A DNA stretch of 64,000 nt from Ganoderma boninense (Eukaryota > Basidiomycota > Agaricomycetes > Polyporales > Polyporaceae): assembly GCA_002900995.3 (NCBI GenBank), contig CM035304.1, positions 1,409,498 through 1,473,497 of the forward strand. Reading direction: 5' to 3'. Below the pieces are notes generated by a model that saw only the letters and a program-made list of their open reading frames with translations, made no database searches and was not told the DNA's origin. Both the position numbers and the translations under genes were made by a program. Below, piece after piece: positions 35,501 through 45,244 of the stretch (position 1 is the stretch's first letter; every line of letters begins with the position of its first letter).

Positions 35501-36062
35501 TCTACAGCTGCGGTGGCGAGTGGATTGCCTAGCGCTGACGACGTTGTGATGCCCTCTTGAGGTGGGCTCGAAAGCGGCGACGTCATGCTTGACTTTGTGA
35601 TTGAAGACGCACCGCTCGCAATGCCCGCCATTTCTGTCGTCGTTGAACTCGGTGTCACCAATAATATCGATATTGAGTTAGGAAGATGCTACACCTTCAG
35701 AGTTGTGGCCGGCAGCCGAGATAGACGCGTCTGCTTCAACGTCCTTGCACACGATGCGTATTTTCCTAGACATTTGCGCAGGCGGGGGTATTCTGATCGC
35801 GGTAGGGGGTGCTGTGCAGCCGAGACAAGAGGCCATGTTAGACGCATCAGTCAAGCGTTGGGCTCCTGGCCTACCTTTCCGCTGCCGAAGGCTCATTTCA
35901 TGCGTAGAGGATGCAGGAGGGCGGCTACGCGACTTTGGCGGCCGTGGAGTAGCAGAGCCGTCTTCGGGTTGGGTCGTTCCACCTCCTTGCCCCATACCTT
36001 GCTGGGGTGTCTTCGGGTTAGTTTTAGGCTTCAGGGGATTAGTGTCGCACTGAAAACCTGAC
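29539..36062 (-). CDS. Long multi-exon accessory gene of the transposon island (agaricomycete family, unnamed)
   Basis: The secure part runs 33.3 to 29.5 kb on the minus strand. In order: GLSTSQVFEIWTSTNQRTNL with MWNMYSSYFKENQEEELKRI; ATYGEKDAKELLTNHRRLQ; GFSAVLALVGSNANSDSGL with VVYETKNAAG; FFETCSRTDLNGVLFHLKAH; LMALGQKELAAWIADHFCKM; NIPNYTWKSFPWKSLGAMF; then a long acidic, Lys-rich and Pro-rich tail ending at 29539. Splice phases close at the last three introns. I know this motif series from uncharacterised agaricomycete proteins that recur beside transposons; no function is established. The tail holds Lys-Ala-Lys-Pro repeats and a 24-bp minisatellite encoding DRPSVPSN repeats. Further exons at 34.7-36.06 kb (for example PLMSLPSELSRLQGDSEMQD) are probably the N-terminal part, but the 33.3-34.6 kb repeat between them makes this uncertain. 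Confidence 0.6.
30225..30500. repeat. 24-bp coding minisatellite (DRP.VPSN repeats)
   Basis: About ten units of 24 bp. On the plus strand each contains GGTCGTTCGAGG; on the minus strand each encodes eight residues, NDRPSVPS with variants. The repeat preserves the frame of the host gene. Variation is mainly point changes (ACGGACGG against ACGGTCGG), and neighbouring copies are the most alike, as expected of tandem expansion. Confidence 0.9.
33340..34600. repeat. Large 24-bp minisatellite with a higher-order duplication
   Basis: Dozens of units built from GAACGGTCGACGGAAC and variants, decaying towards 34.6 kb. A block of about 135 bp that includes GCCGAGGGTGTACCCACAG occurs at 33561 and again at 33782, an offset of 221 bp. 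Because the unit is a multiple of three and avoids stops, long frames are open on both strands (plus 33567-34292, minus 33623-34282 and others). I doubt that any of them is a separate gene. It may be an exon or an intron of the surrounding minus-strand gene. Confidence 0.9.
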
Positions 36063-37426
36063 AAGTTGATGAACACACCATGGAGCTCATTCGGACCGGG
36101 CAAGAGTGCCCGGGCACGGTGGGACAGCGACAAGTAGGATGCGTGGAGATAGCGGACAGTGAAGGGACGTGGGAGAGCGACTCCGGGAGGACAAGCTAGA
36201 CTTCCAAAGTGAAGCGTAGGAACAGGTCAAACTTGGGTAGATGAAAAATCACACCCCCTTCAAAGTAGGGAGGTCGACGTACCGTGAAAGCGCGGGGCCT
36301 GGCCGGCGACCGTGCCAGCCTCCGACTTGCTGGCAGAGGCGGATTGATTGCATTCTCCCCGCTGGGGCCATAAAGGCAAATTTTAGGGTATCTTCAAGAA
36401 CTATGACAGTAGATTGAGATGGGTGGATCCAAGGCATTCCGCACAACTCACGCATAGCGCAATGCCGCAGATTCGCTCGGCTGCCAAAATCACCATGCCG
36501 TCAAACGTCCGATATCCAGCATGTTCGGCGAATTTGACATCCTGCACCGATTCGCCAGCCAGAGGGGGGTGTTGAACAGTAAATCGAGGACTGATTCTCC
36601 TCCTCCCATTGTGTTACAGACTGAAGCCCCCAGGTGACTTCGGTGGAACACCGAACGGGTTCTATCGTCAGTCCCCGGCGGGTGTGGGTATGCGAAGCTC
36701 CTTACCTTACCATGCGGCATGCATGGGCCATGGGCGCAGATGACCTGCGGTCTGTTCCATCCGTACCCGAATGGGAGAGTGGAGCTACGAGCTGGGGTCA
36801 CGCACATGTGAACGACACAAACGCGAGAAATCTGACGTTGACCGCACCTTCCGCTGATTCCCAAATGCATCCTCTAAACAGCATAATCACGATCCTTTCT
36901 AGGTTCTTCCGATAGGGCGGTGGACAGATACCACACCAGGTCTGAGTAGTACAAGTTTGGGAAGAACATGGACGAAGATGGGAGAATTGCCGCCCATTCG
37001 GGGACAGACTAGTTCCGCCTCCAGCGTTGGGGTCTCGAAGCGCTCGGAATCAAGGCGGCTTTACGAACGGCATCATCCATCTATATGGAACAAGCTTCGA
37101 AGGCTCCGCCAAACTACAAAGTTACTGAACCACTTGCTGTACAGGGTAGTGAGAAGGCGAGAAGGCGGTCAACTTCGATTGCTACGCGTGGTTGGCGAGT
37201 CGCAAGGCATATAATGTATTAAAATATAAGGATGATATGCGAGGGCGTATCAAACACGTCGTACATGGAGATCATGGAAATACAGCTCTACCAACGTTGA
37301 ACCATAGGATATTTACAGTACATCAAGAATCAACGCGATAAACACATAATCTCGAACAGATGTCGGCGACAACGGAGGCGGAAACATGCAAGCCGAACAG
37401 GCGGGCAAAAACATGTGGCCACCACA
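36063..37426. other. No supportable gene
   Basis: Short minus-strand open stretches occur at 36249-36455 and 36490-36870, without recognisable motifs. They may be leading exons of the accessory gene or remnants of a mobile element. Confidence 0.35.
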
Positions 37427-40400
37427 CTAATGCTCTTTGTCTCTAACACAGCCTGAACCACGCGAAACCGACCCCGAATATTCAGGCAAGTCGTGCGGAC
37501 CAGTAGACAGGCAGTCTTTGATCGACGCCCAAAGAGTAGTGCAGTGGTCCTTCATCAAATAGCGGGTGGAGGCTTGTCGCGAGGCGTATGAGTCAGCGCC
37601 TTCCCTGTAGTCCGGACAGTGCGTAAAGGTGCGACCTATCTGCGTCTTCCACCGGTCCGCATCATGCTCGTAGGTCGCAAGCACGCGGCCCATCTCGTCA
37701 TGCAGCGACTTGCACATTTGCATGCTGGTACGGGCATGGGCGCGCGCGTCGTACCACTCCACTCGCAACGCTATGGGTCGAAATTAATTCGCAAACACGG
37801 CAGATTAGCGGTAACAGTAACACGCACCCATATTCAAGTCCTTGTTAACATCAAGGTCAAGGAGACGAGCCGGATCCAACAGGGCCGTTTGGCCGAAACG
37901 CCAGATCCAGGGAGTGGAGAGGCCGTCTACAAAAGATATGTACTGCACGTCGATGTCCTGGAGTTCTTCAAGATACTCCTCCTCCATACGTTTGCCGAGG
38001 ACGGGCGCAAGTGCGACGAGGGCAGTGTAAGCCGTACGGTACCGGCATACGTCCATGCAGATCTTCGCCCGAACAACGTTGGCTACGAGGTCCGCTCTGT
38101 CTTCCACGCAGGGGTTCTTGTAAGCACTTGAGCGAAGAAACGCGATAACCTGGAGGTGCGCGCGGAGGTGGGCAAGCGCGTCGTGCGCCTGCGCTTGCCG
38201 CAAGCGCCATTCGTGCGAGAAAAGACGAACGTCCACGCCCTCCACTGGACAGAGGGTGGATGGCAGATACAAGGGTAGATGCTGCACAGACACAGTGTCA
38301 GCGACGTCGCGGCGTTCAGCCCGCAAGGCCGTGATGACTGGCATGTGGATCTGAGCGACGTCCAGCCATGCCTCGATGTGACGTCGCAAACGGCCTTGCT
38401 CCGCAACAATTCCCACCCCACGAAGGCTGCTAGATTGAGGCTGCAGGTCAGCAATTGCGGCAGAGAGTTGAAGTCTGTCCGTCACACCGCTAAGATCAGA
38501 GATCGTCACAAGCTTCACGCCACGAAACTCACTGTTGCTCTTCGAGATCTAGTCCAGCCGCGATGACTGAACTCACAGTGTCCTCCTCGCCCCCCATGGA
38601 CATGTTCTGGCTAGATGGAATCGCCACCAAATCCTCCCAATACAGGTCAGCGCGGACCCGCCTCTGGCTAAGGACTGTGAGAACATACTTGTCAAGCTGT
38701 GCCATTCTGATAAGAAGACCGCTCACCAGAATGGTGTAACTCGAAAGGATTGGATTCATCCTCCCCCTCCCCGCCGTCCATCTCCCACTTTAGAGCCATC
38801 ACGGTCCAAGCCTCCACACGTTCATGAGGTACAAGGTCGTTCAAGGCATTGTAGACGTTGTCGTAAATGCTTCGCTGGGAGACAGCACGTTCGCCATCCA
38901 AAAGCAACGTCATCGCTGCTTGCCAGTATTATAAGAAGAGCATAGACGAGGATCAAGGCGACATACGAAGGGTGGTGACTTTATCCCAGCTCCAGTGTTT
39001 GAGCGCGTACTCCAAAGAGTTTCCATATCCTCCTGTCGAAGCTGGAGGTGTCGAGATCCCTCTGATGTCAGCGATGGTAGGCTGGTGAGACAGGTCACAG
39101 GTCACTGAGATAAGTACCGTGAGTCTGGACGGGGTTGCACCAGGCAGGTTCAGGCTGCGAGGCAACGTCCCGACGTTGCTCGACGTGGGAGACGCTCGAC
39201 GCCGAAGGAAACCCAAGTGAATAATCGCTACCGAAGTAGAATAGGTGCTGGTGAGGTCGCGACGGGAGGGAGATTGCCCAGGCAGGCACGTACCTATGTT
39301 CACGGTCCTTGCGTATGACCGGTGATGTGCCAACGATGCTGGGCTGGCATGTGACGCTCGCAGATCCTGCCGTTCATAAGCACGATTGTCAGATACGAAC
39401 CCGCTGGCTCACCTTGGCTCGTGGTCTCCGTGGACCCATCGCCACAGACACCGGCCTTTGCGTGCTCCTTGCTGAGTCGGACGATCGGAGAAAGGCGACG
39501 GACCCAGCTGGGTAAAGAAAGATGAGATTGAGACTCGTTCACGTTGAGGGCAAGACGTACCTTGTCTTCGGAGGTGCATCACCGCATGGGTCAGGAAGAC
39601 TCTTTCGAGGCAAACACGTTTGACATACCGCGCGGCGGTATGGTGGCAACGCGGCACTATCACTGACTTTGCTACCAGCTCCTTCCCTCTTCAACGTCAT
39701 AAGGAGTTGCCATTCTCTAATCATGATGAGGAAAGCAGGGAGTTGGTTCTTGGCCACGACGTAAATGCCATTACCAGGAGACAACTGGTAATTGGTAAGG
39801 ACGTACCGACGGTGGATTAACCCCTGTCTTGTCGGTAGCGCGCAGCAATGAGCGATAGTAGCTTAATGCAGAAACGTTCGAGTGCGAGGAGAGCGTATGA
39901 AAGTGGTCAAGGAGGCGAAAGGTTGCAGCTGACTGGGGGCCCTGACACGCAGCCGGGAACCACCGCTGGCGAAGCAGCTGGACGTACGGCGGCGCGGCGT
40001 CCGTACAGCTACAAAATGTTAATCCAACTTGATGAAAGCCTGTTAAGTCGAGGACGGTAATTGAGCCAGAGAGGACCACGTCGGGATTCGGACATTTCTC
40101 GCCAACAGGGTGCCCCAGCTGGAAACGAAGGCCCATCAAAGACAGGTCAGCCGGTTCGAACTGGCGGCCTGTCCACCTCTAACAACGCGCCACTCAGTAT
40201 CATGTGGGCAGCGTACGAAACTGAAGATTCTCACCCGGATCCTATGGAGCGGATGTCGCTCATGGTTGCGCATGCTGCACACGATGCAATATAGTGCCGG
40301 ATCTTGACAGTCGTCGCAACGAAGACCATACCCTTCGTGAAGAGCATCGCGGCAACCACAACATACGTCGCGAATGAAGTCGCCTCGCCCTTCCAGACGT

Positions 40401-40866
40401 AAGAGTTCAGGTAGATAGCTGCCAGCATGGCTCAGCCACTGCTCAACGCAATGCTCCTTGAGGTCGCGAGAGCGGGCGCCAGTCAGAAAGTTAATTCTAC
40501 ATCTGGAATGATTGAACGCACCGCGCTGACGCGTGTCTGCTGAAGTAAGTCGGACTCGACGAAGGACAGATAATGGTAGATATGGTTGACATCGTACTGA
40601 GAGTCGGGCCTTTCCGCCGCGGCGTCAAAGACGAATGTCGCAGTCGTCGATGTAGGCAAAGGCGAGGTAGGAAACTTGCAGCCGGGGGAGGAGGCATCGA
40701 AAGCAAACTTGGATGGGGAGTGGACGCTGCTTCGACGGGTGCGAATCCTCGGGGTAGACGAAGCGACAAACTTGCGCTCACCAGAGCCCCAGTGAAAAAA
40801 GGTGTCCTGATCGTCGTGGCGATTATGTTGGCTGCGAGAGGGAGAGATGTGGAAGAGGAGGTTCTC
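37427..40866 (-). pseudogene. KDZ-family transposase with CxC2 cysteine cluster, core deleted
   Basis: Reading from 40.87 kb on the minus strand: N-terminal region ending IESDLL-like SFVESDLLQQTRVSAVRS; EQWLSHAGSYLPELLRLEGR; the CxC2 cluster (CCGCRDALHEGYGLRCDDC, then YCIVCSMRNHERHPLHRI); GLRFQLGHPVGEKCPNPD; VLDLTGFHQVGLTFCSC; QLLRQRWFPAACQGPQSAAT; MIREWQLLMTLKREGAG with CQTCLPRKSLPDPC. The C-terminal part is also good: HERVEAWTVMALKWEMDG, ARLREAQ-like RLRQAQAHDALAHLRAHLQV, and LRVEWYDARAHARTSMQM. Between 39.54 and 39.10 kb the catalytic core is largely absent: the first-Asp block is degenerate (ALNVNESQS) and I find no YDI-C block and no DGE-type block. One base seems to be missing in the TTT run near 40495. 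The copy cannot encode an active transposase. Confidence 0.75.
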
Positions 40867-42751
40867 GAGTGTTGCTCGGATCCCCATAGTGGTTGCGCTG
40901 GAGGGGGGGGAGGGGAGGGCGTGGAAATTCTCCTGGCTTATCGATAGGGACTATGAAAGTGCTCGAGGAAAAGATCCGCTTTGGCAACGAGGCCAGTGCT
41001 CACGGAAGAGGTAGTAGCCCCACTGGAAGGGAACAAAGACGTACATAAGCATGGCGGAGATCGTTATGAACGATTTTGAGGGGAAGATACCTGTGGCGGA
41101 TTCGATTGGACGGGCGAATGCCAGACAGGCAACTTCGCTGGACGATTCGTGGTACCGGGAGCAAACATTGCGGCATGCGTCGACCAGGCAAGAAGAGCGG
41201 GATTTTACGATCACCTTTGAAGACGCCGCTTGGTTTTCCGATCCATGCAGCTTGTGAGGGGACTGCCTTGGGGGCGGAGAAAGCGAAGCAGGAATTGGGC
41301 TAGAGGAGGTCTGTGGGAGAGGTTGGAAGATTGAATAGACGCGCACAAATTGGGGATTCATCTTCGAATTCCCGAGTATACGGATGTCGCACCCAACCCA
41401 GCCTGCGACCACGCGGTTCAAGGATGTTCATTAGATCACCCATGATGTACCGAGCGTGCCGGAGTCAGGCGATTCGAAAATCAACCAATCGGAGGGACCC
41501 CTCCCGCGCCAGCATACGTTACCAGATCTGCAGACCCAAGTCACCGCTGCGCTCTGGAACAATGGAAATGGCAGCGTCAATGTCCATGGCATACGGCGTG
41601 CGATACACAAGTACCAGAGATGACTTCAGTCGTCTCTAATGATTTGTTCAATGCCAACTTGCCCTCACTCAGAACACCGAGAGTGCCTAGACTCCAGCCA
41701 AACTCCGGCCCTCCTGCATTAAAGCGCTGAGCGCGGTGAAGGAAACCCCTGCCAACGTTGATGGTGGAGAAGCTGCACGTTGACATCGCACGCTGACATC
41801 GGTTAGGCTGAAATCCATGGCAAATTGACCATGACGATGTCATCTCTTCCAACAGTATGAAGCAGTACGTACCCCCTTCGTGGGATGGCCTGGGCATTCA
41901 GTTCAGAGGCTGTACTCGGAGCGTTGTAGTCCCAAATCGGTCAGTCCGGAATCAGGACCAGGGTCTGGTCCAATCCGAATGCCAAACATTTTATTGCGTG
42001 GCTAATGCGTATGTCGCCGCGTGTTCTAGTGAGAATGCCCCGTATCAGATAATTTCAGAGAGTTGTGTTGAGTTTCCGAGGCTCATTTTGGTCTCCAGCG
42101 TAGTAGACCGTAGGCGACCGGTCTGGGAACATGATGACGGGTTCTAAACCTTTGCGACAGGCACGCAATAGCGGGCCTTCTAAGCTTCATTCATGGCGCA
42201 AATGAACCAGTGTTACGCGCTAAGCTGGGAAGGGTGGTCTCAAGCTGTGATAGGTCTTCGTTCCATTGGGACTTCAACCTGGTACACATAGTATGTCGGG
42301 AGTTCCCAGTCGCGGCCACACGCAAATACATTTATCCACAGTCCTTGCATTATAGATCTACCGCATACAGACAAAGAGCACTACAGCCATATAGCGAGCA
42401 AAATATATCGCACAGCGAGAAACAAGCCATACAAACAGCACAAACAGCAACTAACAGGTTTGACAACAACCACAAAGGCCGAGTACATAGCACCAGGGAC
42501 GTATCATACAACAAACAGCACATACAGCGAGTAACAGATCACACCACGAGCAACACATCGTACAACAAGCAATACATCATACATCGTACAGCAAGCCACA
42601 CATCATACAGCGCACAACTGGCCCATGCAAACGCGAGAACGGCGACACAAGCACGACCCAAACAGACATAGATAGGGGAGAATTTCAGAGGTAGCGTCCA
42701 AGAACAGATGCGCAGAGGCCAACCAGGCACAGGGGTGGTATCGAAACGAAC
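40867..42751. other. 1.9-kb gap between KDZ relic and viroplasmin gene
   Basis: No supportable gene. It should contain the 5' end of the CxC2 element and the 3' flank of the next gene, plus the A/C-rich tract at 42.36-42.66 kb. Confidence 0.35.
42360..42660. repeat. A/C-rich irregular repeat tract
   Basis: Repeated ACAAACAGCA, CATACAGC and ACAACAAGC words without a strict period. Compositionally unlike its surroundings. Could be a decayed satellite or a purine/pyrimidine-skewed transposon end. Confidence 0.45.
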
Positions 42752-44074
42752 TTAGTACTTCTGATTCCTTTGATAGACAACACCCGCCGCCTCAGCCGCA
42801 CGGAACGCCCGCAAGGCTTCATCGTACGACAGATACTGACGGCAGCGTTGACCGGAGACGCGGTAAGTCGCGTCGCCTGCCACAGACCTAACATCACATT
42901 AACAGGCCGAAACTGCAGTGAGAAAGCCACCATACTCACTGCTCGCGGAAGATGCCGACGCGCGATCCCACCGTGACGACGTACCAGCCTGTAACGAGAG
43001 GGTCGTAGGGATCGATGTGGGCCACGTAGGCGGGGGTTGTAGACGTAGCTGAGCTAGACGAGGGATTGTTACGCTGGTGCGTCGAGGTCGCTTGCGCCCT
43101 CTGCGCCGCGACGGCGTCCGTAGTAGACCAGGACGCGGGGGTGGAGGAGAGCGTCTCAAACCGCTCATAACCCGTCGTCCTCGAGGATGCGAGACGAGTA
43201 GAAGTCTGGGTCTGTGAATCAGCACGGGAAGCAACGGAAGCCGAAGGCGCTTGAGCGTGGACAGAAGAGCGAAGTGATGACGTTGGGACGTTACGAGACA
43301 GCAAAACTGATCCCGCAGTGATCGTCGACGAGGATGAGGACGCGGACGATGAGAGCGAGGCTCTCATCTTTGCCATGCAGCGATGAAGCGTCTCCCGGGA
43401 AGAGTGATTATGGCCCCAAGGGCACGATTGCTGGGGCACGGGCGAAGAGGGGGTACTCGGATACGGAGTGGAGTTGCTAGGAGTCGCGAGGGTAGCCTGG
43501 GAAGGTGAATACGAGGCAGATGAGAGCGTCGCGAGCGAACTATGATCGTCGGTGAAGAACGTAGCACTCCGGCCGAGAGCTCCCCGAAGCTCCGCGTTAT
43601 CGTCAGAGCCAGCAGGGCGTCGATCGCCACTGGCGCGAGGCTCCGTAGTGGGGGAATACGCATCGTATGGCGGATTGGCGCGTGCATCGCGGGGCGGATC
43701 GTGTCGAGAATTGTCGCTCGAAAGGAATGTCCCGTGTGGACATACATCTCCTAGAACCAGTGAGCTGCTAGCAAGATACTGCGAATCAAGGGAAGAAACG
43801 TACGGTTGATGGAGCTTCGTAGGCAATATCCGCAGGAAGTCGGCTGAGCGTTCGGGGCCCTTGCTAGCCTACGCTCAGACCAATCAGACCAGAGATGAAT
43901 GTGCGACTCACCATGCTCCCGGTCTACAAGAACAATTGTACCCTCTACGATCTGGCCGGCGGTGTAACGAGAGGCTGGGTTTGGCACAGCATGATGAAGG
44001 TCGCTCAGAGTGTGGGTGAGAGGTTCCCCCCCGGCGGAGGTGTCCTGTGTATACTTTCCCTTGCCATTAGCCAT
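42752..44074 (-). CDS. Protein with RNase H1 N-terminal (viroplasmin-like) domain
   Basis: The C-terminus forms a viroplasmin/RNase H1 N-terminal fold across the last intron: GWYVVTVGSRVGIFRE, then (after GTGAGT...TTAG, codon CA+G) SVAGDATYRVSGQRCRQYLS and EALRAFRAAEAAGVVYQ, stop at 42752. This domain binds RNA-DNA hybrids or double-stranded RNA in RNase H1 and occurs alone in many basidiomycete proteins. The middle is Ser/Thr-rich (SSASSSSSTITAGS) and includes CPWGHNHSSRETLHRCMAKM. ATG 44074 (MANGKGKYTQD) opens exon 1. Two small introns at about 43.91-43.85 and 43.80-43.75 kb are likely, but their phases do not all close, so the 5' structure is uncertain. No RNase H catalytic domain follows. 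It may be an accessory gene of the island or a resident gene caught in it. Confidence 0.6.
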
Positions 44075-45244
44075 CGGAGAAACAGCGAAGCGGGGCAGCG
44101 GGGAGATGATGGGGTGGGGATGCCTTTATGTATCCTGCCAAGCTCAGTGAGGGCTCTCGAGGGACTCGGCACTCACCTCACCTGAGCCTTCTTACCCTCC
44201 TTGCACGTCGCAAGGTTTGGCAGTACGACCATGCATTAGTTCAGCAATCCTCTGCAGGAAAGGAATGCCACTCACTTCTTGGACCAGGTCCTTCCAAAGG
44301 AGGATTTATTCGCCGCTGCCCAATGGGGCCGTGGGGGTGCAACATGGCACATACGTCCACACAAAGTCCTCCCATCGGTCGCCTTTCCAAATCTAACCCT
44401 AGAATTGCAGAGAGCAAACCAAAATCGGTGAGCAGCGAAGGAGCAGACGGATGATGGAGGGACATGGCGAAGTCGGAAAAGCAACCGCTTGCCTCCTTTG
44501 ATTGCGCGTCTGTGCGCCTCGCATTGCTCCGCTCGGTCTCACCGAGGCCACGAAGCCCGAGGTCGCCCAAATAGTGCCTCCTAGTTGCGTTCTCGAAGGC
44601 GACGACCATGTGTTCACGCCAACAGCCCTTGTGACGTCGGCAGCGTCTTCTCTCTTCATATGGAATAAGTTGGACGGCTTGCCGTCACATTGAGGATCCC
44701 CAGATGCTTGGACAAATGACAGAAGCGCCGAATCGTCGCTGTCGCTCACTCAAGTATTTGCATCTTCCGAGTCGACATTCTATGTTCTACATCCACACAT
44801 TGCGGTATTGTATCAGGCATGGTCACAGGAATCGGGAACTAGCTGTCCCGTGTCTGTATGTCAATCTGTGGACCGCAGAGGTCGTGGAATCAAACGACGT
44901 CGACCTGGAGACAGCTTCTTGTCTGGAGGACCGAACTTCCGACGTTCCCATACTTACATCTATCCATATCGGACGTTTCCGCTTGGCAGATCAACCACGA
45001 GGCTCGTCCCTCGGAACAGTCGAAGCAGCTGGAGCCATTTGTGGAGAGATTGGCGTCTAAGTACGAATCTGTCTCAGATGTCGGCGCCAGGACGACAGAG
45101 GACTACGGAGGAGTGTTCCTTCTCGAAGCGCTCTCAATCGGAATCCAAGCGAGCGGTGTGCAGGTGACAGACTGGGGTATGGGGTATGCCACGGCTGCCA
45201 GGTCGATGAAGGTCGTCAACTTGTCATGATGTATGTACACATGG
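44075..45244. other. Spacer upstream of the viroplasmin gene and downstream of KDZ-Ulp1
   Basis: 1.2 kb in which I see no gene I would support. It should hold the promoter of the viroplasmin-domain gene and the right-hand terminal sequence of the KDZ element. Confidence 0.4.

Noticed and set aside
44858..45229. Plus-strand ORF with DYGGVFLLEAL, reminiscent of the DCG motif of Ulp1
   Set aside because: The true Ulp1 end with QQNSWDCGVWVLAC is on the minus strand at 45.3-45.4 kb; the plus-strand ORF lacks the rest of the domain.
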